Part shown: one piece after another, positions 24,634 to 31,158 of the stretch
How positions within the stretch are numbered: position 1 is the first letter of the stretch
Layout of the letters: the number at the start of each line of letters is the position of its first letter
From: Symbiobacterium sp.
GTDB taxonomy: Bacteria > Bacillota > Sulfobacillia > UBA995 > UBA9673
Length of the DNA: 35,616 nt
Direction: 5' to 3'
NCBI GenBank assembly: GCA_020725405.1
Contig: DYFB01000088.1
Location: forward strand, 1-35,616
Position numbers and translations under genes: made by a program
Notes under the pieces: model-generated
Database searches by the model: none
Seen by the model: only the letters and a program-made list of their open reading frames with translations
Told to the model about the DNA's origin: nothing

Positions 24634-25083
24634 TTGGTCCGTAGGCTTCTCGGAAGTCTCCTCATCATCCTCGGTCTCGGTCTCATGGTCGTCGGCGTGT
24701 CGACCCCCGTCCTGGCAGGCGTCGGAGCAACGGTGTCCGTCACCTTCAGGGTCCGGCCCTTTCAGCATCTCACCGTGACGGGCGAGCCAGCCGTCGCGGG
24801 CGGGCCGGTCGCGGATGGCGGGGCGGCCGGGCCCACGACCTCGCCCTCGCCGTCCCCGGGGGCCGGGGGTGCGGTCACTCTGAGCGTCATGAGCACCGTC
24901 GAGTACACGCTGTGGAGGACCGTAGCCGCCGTCGGCTCGGAGGCCGCCCCCCGCATCCAGAGCGCAGCGCTGACCAACCCGCTCGGTCAGACCTACATTC
25001 TCCCGGCCGGGTCCCTGCTTCTTGACGAATCGGTCGTGCTCCCGGAGAGGTTCATCTTGATCTATCACGTCGCTCCCCGGTAG
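24634..25083 (+). CDS. Exported small beta-rich protein, diverged paralog of the next gene
   Basis: The frame encodes 149 residues: a basic N-terminus, a hydrophobic signal peptide (about 3-28, ending S-T-P-V-L-A), then V-S-V-T-F-R-V-R-P-F-Q-H-L-T-V. That matches V-S-V-T-F-T-V-P-S-F-Q-N-L-T-L in the next gene almost position by position, and later parts also align (V-E-Y-T-L with V-N-Y-K-L; I-L-I-Y-H-V with A-S-I-M-Y-T-L). The F-G-T-V-x-P-G motif is replaced by a Gly/Ala/Pro-rich stretch. The only possible start is TTG 24634, as an in-frame stop lies 9 bp upstream, and its ribosome site is weak. It may be a poorly expressed or decaying paralog. Function unknown. Confidence 0.6.
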   Translation: MVRRLLGSLLIILGLGLMVVGVSTPVLAGVGATVSVTFRVRPFQHLTVTGEPAVAGGPVADGGAAGPTTSPSPSPGAGGAVTLSVMSTVEYTLWRTVAAVGSEAAPRIQSAALTNPLGQTYILPAGSLLLDESVVLPERFILIYHVAPR

Positions 25084-25097
25084 GAGACGAGGACCGC

Positions 25098-25122
25098 CCG
25101 GCCCCCTCGACCGGGGGGCCGG
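25098..25122 (+). terminator. Hairpin after the first exported-protein gene
   Basis: CCGGCCCCC and GGGGGCCGG pair perfectly around a TCGACCG loop, 15 bp after the stop codon. There is no T-run, so it is a terminator-like or RNA-stabilising hairpin rather than a textbook intrinsic terminator. Confidence 0.5.
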
Positions 25123-25181
25123 ACAGGGCTGATCCCGCAAACCTGGTTGAGAGACCCGTATCTTCCGATGGCTTCTAAGCC

Positions 25182-25210
25182 TTGACAGTGAAGGGTTTGT
25201 CAGCGATACT
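25182..25210 (+). promoter_or_regulatory. Sigma-A promoter of the second exported-protein gene, with an adjacent palindrome
   Basis: A perfect TTGACA (25182-25187) is 17 bp from GATACT (25205-25210). Transcription would start near 25217. A perfect 10-bp palindrome, TTGTATACAA, occupies 25221-25230, right at the start of the transcript, where a bound repressor would block initiation. A run of nine C flanked by GGG follows at 25236-25244. Confidence 0.7.
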
Positions 25211-25327
25211 ATGTCCCGAGTTGTATACAAGCCGGGCCCCCCCCCGGGCCCCGCGAGCTCCTCTGACCAGGCGCCAAGACGACCTGCCAGAGAAGCGGAC
25301 AACCCCGCAGAGAGAGGAGGGACTTAA

Positions 25328-25843
25328 GTGCGCAAGGCCTTCGCAATCGTCCTGGTCGTCGCGGGTCTGGGCATGGTCGCCTTCGGTTTTTCGGCCCTGG
25401 CGTCGGCCGGAACCACGGGTAACGTTTCGGTGACCTTCACCGTCCCGAGCTTCCAGAACCTCACCCTCGATACGACTACCATCCAGTTCGGCACGGTCAA
25501 TCCGGGAACGACGGGCAACACGCCGACCGGACCCACGAACCCGGGCACGGGCAACCCCTATCCCGGTCCGACCATCACGGTCCAGAGCAACGTGAACTAC
25601 AAGCTGAGCTACACCGTTACCGCCGACTTCACCGGGACGGGCAGCTCGCCTCCGACCATCGACATCGGCAATCTCAAGTACAATGGAACGTCCTTCGTCG
25701 TCGGCACGGTGGACATCGTGACCAACGGAACACCCACCGGGGGCACCGACCATCTCTACAACTACACCCTGGACGTCCCCGGGGTAGCTGCGCCTGACGA
25801 CTACTCGGCTTCAATTATGTATACTCTCTCGACGCCCGACTGA
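25328..25843 (+). CDS. Exported surface-type protein with F-G-T-V-x-P-G domain (WxL-like)
   Basis: The product is 171 residues: signal peptide (1-27, ending A-L-A-S-A), then V-S-V-T-F-T-V-P-S-F-Q-N-L, I-Q-F-G-T-V-N-P-G (residues 52-60), a Thr/Gly/Pro/Asn-rich loop, I-T-V-Q-S-N-V-N-Y-K-L-S-Y-T-V, and a closing D-D-Y-S-A-S-I-M-Y-T-L-S. The regular alternation suggests a small all-beta domain with no anchor motif. GTG start with GAGGAGG 7 bp upstream; strong promoter of its own. Similar strand patterns occur in WxL-domain and spore coat U-type proteins; assignment to either is unproven. The neighbour resembles a WxL partner protein, which favours a cell-surface role. Probably the most expressed gene of the island. 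Confidence 0.8.
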   Translation: MRKAFAIVLVVAGLGMVAFGFSALASAGTTGNVSVTFTVPSFQNLTLDTTTIQFGTVNPGTTGNTPTGPTNPGTGNPYPGPTITVQSNVNYKLSYTVTADFTGTGSSPPTIDIGNLKYNGTSFVVGTVDIVTNGTPTGGTDHLYNYTLDVPGVAAPDDYSASIMYTLSTPD

Positions 25844-25887
25844 CCGGCCGGAGGACTTGGGTATCTTCCGGGACGCTTGACGAGCAT

Positions 25888-25939
25888 CCGGTAGGTGACC
25901 TCCCCCGCGCCGACGCCGCCGGCGGGAGGTCACCACCGG
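25888..25939 (+). promoter_or_regulatory. Long perfect-arm hairpin between two exported-protein genes
   Basis: GGTGACCTCCC (25894-25904) pairs with GGGAGGTCACC (25924-25934). The stem extends by CCGGT/ACCGG with one bulged A, giving 16 bp around a 19-nt GC-rich loop. It starts 44 bp after one stop and ends 28 bp before the next GTG, leaving the GGGAGG ribosome site free. There is no U-run. It is likely an RNA processing or stability element, or a partial terminator, lowering expression of the downstream gene. Confidence 0.65.
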
Positions 25940-25967
25940 GTGTCTTCGTCGCAGGGGAGGGAACAAC

Positions 25968-27017
25968 GTGGGCCGGCCATATGGACGTAGCCTCGCGCCT
26001 TTCCTCCTGGCGGGCCTGGTTTTCTCTCTCGTCGCCCCTGCGGTCGGAGCCGCGGCTGAGACCATCGGTCAGGCCGACTCTGGAGAGCGGAGCATCCTCA
26101 GCATCGGGCTCGCCCCCGTCAAGAGCGCCTACGACCTTACCCCCGGGTCCACTCTCACCCTGGTCGCCAGGTTCACCTGCGAGGGCACGGTCCCACTCCG
26201 CGCTCGGGTCAAGTACATGGACGCCCTCCATCACGGCGACAGATTCGAATACCTGGAACCCGGCGGGGAGTTCTGGTCGGCCGGGTCCTGGGTCTCGGTC
26301 GAGCCGGCCGAGTTCCAGGTCGCCCCGGGCGAGTCGCGGGAGCTCCGGGTGACGGTGACCGTCCCACCGGGGACCCCGGACGGGGAGTACTACGCGGCCT
26401 TCTTCGTCGAGACCGTCCCGGCCGGCGGTCCCGGAGCCGAGACGGGGGTCAGCCTCGGCGGGAGCATCGGCTCCCTCATCTGTCTGGCCGTCGGGGAGAA
26501 CATCGGCCGCTCGGCCCGGCTCATCCCCTACGGCGACGTCCCGCGGACCACCACGGGACTCCAGGGCTGGGCCCGTCTCGTGGAGGATGTCCGGTACTGG
26601 TGGCGCTGTCTCGTCATCCGGGGGCGCAACGTCGCACCCCTGGTCGAAGCGCGTCCCCTCAAGGTGTTCGCGCCCATTGAGAACACCAGCGCAGCCCACA
26701 TCCAGCCGAGGGTGACGGCAAGCTTCTACGAGGGCGACGTCCTCCGGCGCCGGGTGACAGTCGAGGGGGAGATAATCCTCCCCCGGCAGGCAAGGGTGAT
26801 CGAACTCCCGTGGACCGACGCTCCGGTCTACGGGCGGTTCCGCTTGGAGCTCGTGATCGAGTACGGAGGCCCGGAGCCCATCCGGGTCGAGCGGGCCTTC
26901 TGGGTCCTGCCCGTCAAGGGTATCCTCGGCCTGATGGCCGTGGCCTTCGGAGTCGGCTACCTGTCAGCCGCGAGCGGGCGCCGCCGGCAGGCGGGGAGGG
27001 CGGCTCAGGGACCGTGA
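25968..27017 (+). CDS. Membrane-anchored exported protein resembling DUF916/DUF3324 WxL-interacting proteins
   Basis: The product is 349 residues: signal peptide (about 8-29), an N-terminal beta domain (44-150) with L-T-P-G-S-T-L-T-L-V-A-R-F-T, S-W-V-S-V-E-P-A-E-F and A-P-G-E-S-R-E-L-R-V-T-V-T-V-P-P-G-T-P-D-G-E-Y, a second beta domain (about 228-312), one membrane helix (314-334) and a short Arg-rich cytoplasmic tail. This order (two Ig-like domains, helix, basic tail) and the P-G-E-S...V-P...G-x-Y pattern are those of DUF916 plus DUF3324 proteins, which partner WxL surface proteins and bind peptidoglycan. GTG start with GGGAGG 7 bp upstream. Similarity is judged by eye; a chaperone-like role is also possible. 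Confidence 0.7.
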   Translation: MGRPYGRSLAPFLLAGLVFSLVAPAVGAAAETIGQADSGERSILSIGLAPVKSAYDLTPGSTLTLVARFTCEGTVPLRARVKYMDALHHGDRFEYLEPGGEFWSAGSWVSVEPAEFQVAPGESRELRVTVTVPPGTPDGEYYAAFFVETVPAGGPGAETGVSLGGSIGSLICLAVGENIGRSARLIPYGDVPRTTTGLQGWARLVEDVRYWWRCLVIRGRNVAPLVEARPLKVFAPIENTSAAHIQPRVTASFYEGDVLRRRVTVEGEIILPRQARVIELPWTDAPVYGRFRLELVIEYGGPEPIRVERAFWVLPVKGILGLMAVAFGVGYLSAASGRRRQAGRAAQGP

Positions 27018-27121
27018 CGGCAAGGTGGCCGGGAAGAGGCCTTGCAGCCTGAACGCCAGCCTCGATGAAGGAGAACGGGTCGGCGGGGGCGGCAGGAGAG
27101 CGCCGGCAGGGAGACGCGGAG

Positions 27122-29071
27122 ATGCGGGTGAGGACGACCGAAAGGAAGGAGACCGGCTCCAGAAAAACGGGCTCCCCGAAAACCCAGTGGCCGGGTCATG
27201 TCTGCCTTATCCTCGGCCTTTTCCTCATCCTCAGCTCGGCCTCCAGTGAGGTCGCCCGGGCTGGACTCGGGACCATAAGCCTGACGTCGATAGAAGCCTA
27301 TAACTGGGATGGGTCCCCCGGGAGCGGCACCGTGGACTTCGGGACCGTCTACCCCGGGAGTCCGGCTGTCGTCTCGCGGGCCCTGGTCTTCAACGTCTCG
27401 AGCGACCTCGAGTGGCGTCTCCGCGGCTGGACGGGCGCGGCCCTGCCCGCCGGCTGCCTTCTCGAGCAGAGGCCGCGGGAGAGCGGCGGCTGGGTCGCCC
27501 TCTCGCCCTCGGGGGCGGTCATCCGCCCGGCCGAGAACCCGTGCCCGGACGGCGGCTCGTTCGAGGACGACCTCCGTCTGACGGTAGACTTCACCCTTTC
27601 CCCCGGGACGTACACCATCGAGCTCCAATACGAGGTATCGTTCACCGACCAGACTCCTCCGGCGGGCACCGTCGTCATCAACGGCGGGGCCGGCTACACC
27701 AACGACCCGGTCGTGACCCTTGACCTCTCAGCTACCGACGATTCCGGTGTCGTCGACTCCGTGTCCTTCTCCGACGACGGGAGCACCTGGTCGGCGTGGC
27801 AGGATTACGCGACCACAGTCAGCTACACCCTGGCCGACCCGGGGGCGGACGGGACGAAGACCGTCTGGGCGCGCTTCAGGGACCGCGCCGGGAACGTGTC
27901 GAGCCCGGCCTCGGACTCGATAATCCTCGACACCGTGCCTCCGGCCATCTCGGAGCTGACCGTCGCGGGCGTGACCTCCACCACAGCCAACATCGCCTGG
28001 CAGACCGACGAGCCCGCCACAAGTCAGGTGAAGTACCGTCCGGACGGGGCGTCCTCCTGGTCGCTCTCGCCCCTCGGCTCCGCCTACGAGCTGAGCCACA
28101 CCGTGAGCCTCGCGGACCTCACCCCGGGGACGAGGTACTTCTACCGCGCCCTTTCCGCCGACCGGGCGGGGAACCTGACCGAGAGCGCGGAGGCGAGCTT
28201 CTGGACGCCCTGCGAGGCCCCCTACCTCAGCGCGAGCGTGACCCAGACGGGCGGGAGCTTCCAGTACCAGGTCAACCTGAGCTGGACGTCCTCGACCAAC
28301 GCCACCGGCTACAAGGTCTATCGCAAGGACGTCTCGACGGGGACCACGACCCTCCTCACGACGACGACGGCGACATCCTACACGGACAACGTGGAGGCCC
28401 GAACCGTCAAGACTCTCGAGTACTGGGTCGCCGCGGTGAACGGGGCCGGGACGGAGACGAGCTCCAACGTTGTGACCGTGACCCTGGGCGGCGACGATGC
28501 CACCCCGCCGGTCCTGACCATAACCTCGGTCACCCCCGGCCAGACCGAGTGCGTGATTACCTGGACGACCGACGAGCCGTCGACCAGCCGGATCGCGTAC
28601 CGGGTCAAGGGCACCGGGACCTACTCCGAGACACCGCTAGACACCACCCTGGTCACCGACCACAGCGTGACCGTGACCGGCCTGACCCAGGACACGACCT
28701 ACGAGTTCTACGCCGTTTCGAGTGACGCGGCCGGGAACACGGGGCAGTCGGACGTTGGCGAGTTCACCACGCTGCCGCCGGGCGTCCCGCCGGCTCCGCA
28801 GAACCTGCGGGTCACCAAGAGGTGGCCGCGCAACCAGTTCGTGACCCTCGCCTGGGACCCGGCGGACACGGCCGTGGAGTACACGGTCTACCGGCGCTAT
28901 CTCAGCGACCCGCCGACAGCCTGGGAGGAGTGCGGCCGGACGTCCGACACCACCATCAAGGTCGGCTTCCTCAACCCGGCGCAGCCGACCTATACCGCCG
29001 AGTACTACGTCACGGCCTGGAACGCGCTCGGAGAGAGCGATCCCTCCAACATCGTGACCGTCGTCCCCTGA
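27122..29071 (+). CDS. Large exported protein: F-G-T-V-x-P-G domain, Ig-like domain and four fibronectin type III domains
   Basis: The product is 649 residues from ATG 27122. A long basic N-region leads into a signal helix (24-47, ending E-V-A-R-A). Residues 50-175 repeat the domain of the preceding small proteins: V-D-F-G-T-V-Y-P-G (71-79), N-V-S-S-D-L-E-W-R-L (containing W-x-L), and P-G-T-Y-T-I-E-L-Q-Y-E-V-S. Then come an Ig-like domain (178-272, T-V-V-I-N-G-G-A-G-Y-T) and four FN3 domains (about 273-365, 366-456, 461-552, 555-649), two with T-D-E-P-x-T-S-x-x-x-Y. No C-terminal anchor or LPxTG. ATG 27065 is an alternative start with a poorer ribosome site. Likely an extracellular adhesive or polysaccharide-contacting protein. 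Confidence 0.85.
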   Translation: MRVRTTERKETGSRKTGSPKTQWPGHVCLILGLFLILSSASSEVARAGLGTISLTSIEAYNWDGSPGSGTVDFGTVYPGSPAVVSRALVFNVSSDLEWRLRGWTGAALPAGCLLEQRPRESGGWVALSPSGAVIRPAENPCPDGGSFEDDLRLTVDFTLSPGTYTIELQYEVSFTDQTPPAGTVVINGGAGYTNDPVVTLDLSATDDSGVVDSVSFSDDGSTWSAWQDYATTVSYTLADPGADGTKTVWARFRDRAGNVSSPASDSIILDTVPPAISELTVAGVTSTTANIAWQTDEPATSQVKYRPDGASSWSLSPLGSAYELSHTVSLADLTPGTRYFYRALSADRAGNLTESAEASFWTPCEAPYLSASVTQTGGSFQYQVNLSWTSSTNATGYKVYRKDVSTGTTTLLTTTTATSYTDNVEARTVKTLEYWVAAVNGAGTETSSNVVTVTLGGDDATPPVLTITSVTPGQTECVITWTTDEPSTSRIAYRVKGTGTYSETPLDTTLVTDHSVTVTGLTQDTTYEFYAVSSDAAGNTGQSDVGEFTTLPPGVPPAPQNLRVTKRWPRNQFVTLAWDPADTAVEYTVYRRYLSDPPTAWEECGRTSDTTIKVGFLNPAQPTYTAEYYVTAWNALGESDPSNIVTVVP

Positions 29072-29102
29072 GCGCGTCCCTCCCGTTCCGACCGGTCCGC
29101 CG

Positions 29103-30125
29103 TCACCCGCAGGCGGCCTCCTCGATGATGAGGCGGGCCTTATAGCCGTCGAGAGTGGCCGCGACGCCGAGAGGCAGAGTCCACTTGTCCCGCCCGTGCC
29201 CGCACGGGAGCCCGCTGAGGACGGGCCGCCCGAGTCCGGCCAGGTGGTCGGCGATGACCTCGTCGACGGTGAGCGACCACGGGGCCCCGTCCTCGTCCCC
29301 CTCCGCCGCCGGCTCGCAGGCGACCATCTCCCCGAGGGCGACCCCGGCGGCCTGACCCAGGGCTCCGGACAGTACAAGCTGCGTGAGCATCCGGTCGATC
29401 CGGTAGGGCTGTTCGCGGACGTCCTCGAGGATGAGGACCCTTCCCCGCGCGTCGAGCTCGTAGGGGGTGCCGAGGAGGCCGGCGACCAGGCTGAGGTTGC
29501 CGCCGGCGAGCGGGCCCACGGCCCTTCCCGCCGAGACCACCCGCGGAGGCGGATAGTCGTCCGGGACGGGCAGGACATCGAGAGGGTCGGTGGAGGTCAC
29601 CGCCCGCACGAAGGAGTCGAGGGTGAAGCGGGTGAGTCTCTCGCCGAGGCTCTCGACGACCGGACCGTGGAAGGTGACGAGGCCGGTCTCGCGGGCGAAG
29701 GCCAGGTGGAGGGCTGTCAGATCGCTGTAGCCGACGAAGACCTTGGGGTCGTTCCTAGCCGCGGCGTAGTCCACCAGCGGCAGGATTCGTGACGCCCCGT
29801 AGCCGCCCCGGGCGGCGACGATACCGCGCACCTCCGGGTCGGCCAGGGCCCGGTTCAGGTCGTCGGCCCGGGCCTCGTCGGGACCGGCGAGGTAGCCGCG
29901 GTGCTCGGTGAGGTGGCGCCCGAGGACCACCCGGAAGCCGAGATGCTCGAGGACCCTCACCCCTCCCGCCAGAGCCTTCTCGTTCCGGACCCGGCCGGCC
30001 GGAGCGACCACGGCCACGAGGTCGCCGGGTTTGAGAGCGGTGGGCTTCAGCCGGCCCCCGGGAGCCGGCCCTCCCGGGCGGTCACCGGGGCCGTCCTTGG
30101 AAACAGGGTTCAGCGCTTCCGCCAC
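29103..30125 (-). CDS. LD-carboxypeptidase, peptidase family S66
   Basis: The product is 340 residues with the S66 triad visible: Ser134 in V-G-Y-S-D-L-T, Glu234 in L-I-L-E-D-V and His310 in C-G-H-G. Other family segments are V-A-V-V-A-P-A-G, A-A-R-G-G-Y-G-A-S-R-I-L and F-H-G-P-V. The fold is that of LdcA (cleaves the tetrapeptide L,D bond in recycled murein) and MccF (microcin C resistance); the two cannot be separated here. No signal peptide, so cytoplasmic. GTG start with GGAGGT 8 bp upstream, overlapping the end of the MBL-fold gene by 16 bp. Confidence 0.92.
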   Translation of the reverse strand: MAEALNPVSKDGPGDRPGGPAPGGRLKPTALKPGDLVAVVAPAGRVRNEKALAGGVRVLEHLGFRVVLGRHLTEHRGYLAGPDEARADDLNRALADPEVRGIVAARGGYGASRILPLVDYAAARNDPKVFVGYSDLTALHLAFARETGLVTFHGPVVESLGERLTRFTLDSFVRAVTSTDPLDVLPVPDDYPPPRVVSAGRAVGPLAGGNLSLVAGLLGTPYELDARGRVLILEDVREQPYRIDRMLTQLVLSGALGQAAGVALGEMVACEPAAEGDEDGAPWSLTVDEVIADHLAGLGRPVLSGLPCGHGRDKWTLPLGVAATLDGYKARLIIEEAACG

Positions 30126-31141
30126 AGGTCACCACCTCCGTAGCTGTCCACCCGGTCGGACCCCGGACCCGCGGCCTCGGGCGCGGACCCGCGCTCCGCC
30201 GCCCCGGGCACGGACTCCGGCCCCGCGCCGTCGGTCGCGGACCCCGCCGCCCCGGGCACTCTCTCCACCTTCCCGGCCCGGGCCAGGCGGTCGAGGTGGT
30301 GCTGCAGCATGAAGAACTCCGCTTTGTAGAGGCCGGGGTGGAGTTCCGACCGGGGACCGTAGATGGGCCACCTCGCAGTGAGCTCCGTGAGGGTCAGGGG
30401 CCCTTCGGCGGCAAGGACCGACAGAACCTTCTCCTCGCGCAGTTCAAAGTGATTCTCGAAGGCGGCGAGCCCGGCCGCGAACGCCTCGCGGGTCAGCGGA
30501 CGCCGATGGGAGGTGAGGACGGTCTCAAAGCCGGGCCCGGCCGCGGCGAGGGCCGTAAGCCGGCGGACTGACGCCAGGTAGTCGTCCACGCTCGAGTGGA
30601 CGTCGCCGTACCACGGACCGAATCTCGAAAAATCGATATCGGCCGTGAAGAGGATCCCCTTGTCCTCCAGAACCAGCCCCGAGTGTCCGGGAGTGTGCCC
30701 CGGCAGGCGCACGACCGCCGCGGAGAGACCCCCCAGGTCGAGAACCTCTCCGTCGGCCAGCTCCCGCGCGACCGGGGTCGGCCGCCAGCCCAGACCGGAG
30801 AGAACGGAGCGGGCCGTCTCGGTCCCGACGAGGTCCCAGCCGCTCAGCTGGAAGAACTCCTCCTCCGAAGAAAAGGCCCCCGCCTCTCCCTCGGGGCACC
30901 AGAAGACCGCGCCGCGGAACCGCGCGTTTCCGCGGACGTGGTCGATGTGGTAGTGGGTGTTGAAAACGATATGGACCGGGCCCCGGCCGAGGACGGCCTC
31001 GAGGACCTCGTCGCCGGCTCCCGTATCCACGAGGAGGCGGGCGTCGCGACCCTCGAGGAGGAGCACGTTCCCGAACGGGAAGCGCCCGCGGCGCTCGCCC
31101 TCGAAGAAGGTGACTCCAGGAGCCACTCCCAGCTCGAACAT
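30110..31141 (-). CDS. MBL-fold metallo-hydrolase with a C-terminal helix-turn-helix-like region
   Basis: The product is 343 residues. The metal site is N-T-H-Y-H-I-D-H (His63, His65, Asp67, His68), with His149 in P-G-H-T-P-G-H, Asp168 or Asp170 in F-T-A-D-I-D and His212 in L-T-S-H. Residues 225-300 (E-E-K-V-L-S-V-L-A, L-T-L-T-E-L-T-A-R-W, L-Q-H-H-L-D-R-L-A-R-A-G-K-V-E-R-V) look like the winged-helix-like tail found in LACTB2-type hydrolases. The last 40 residues are a Pro/Gly/Ala/Ser-rich repeat tail. I chose ATG 31141, 17 bp after ileS; the frame is open to 31294 inside ileS. Substrate unknown. Confidence 0.88.
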   Translation of the reverse strand: MFELGVAPGVTFFEGERRGRFPFGNVLLLEGRDARLLVDTGAGDEVLEAVLGRGPVHIVFNTHYHIDHVRGNARFRGAVFWCPEGEAGAFSSEEEFFQLSGWDLVGTETARSVLSGLGWRPTPVARELADGEVLDLGGLSAAVVRLPGHTPGHSGLVLEDKGILFTADIDFSRFGPWYGDVHSSVDDYLASVRRLTALAAAGPGFETVLTSHRRPLTREAFAAGLAAFENHFELREEKVLSVLAAEGPLTLTELTARWPIYGPRSELHPGLYKAEFFMLQHHLDRLARAGKVERVPGAAGSATDGAGPESVPGAAERGSAPEAAGPGSDRVDSYGGGDLWRKR

Positions 31142-31158
31142 GGCCCTACAGGTTCCCG

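Noticed and set aside
25123-25181. Possible riboswitch before the 171-residue protein gene
   Set aside because: The segment contains CAGGGCTGATCCCGCAAACC, which loosely recalls a cyclic-di-GMP riboswitch core, but the other conserved parts are missing and the likely promoter is downstream of it.
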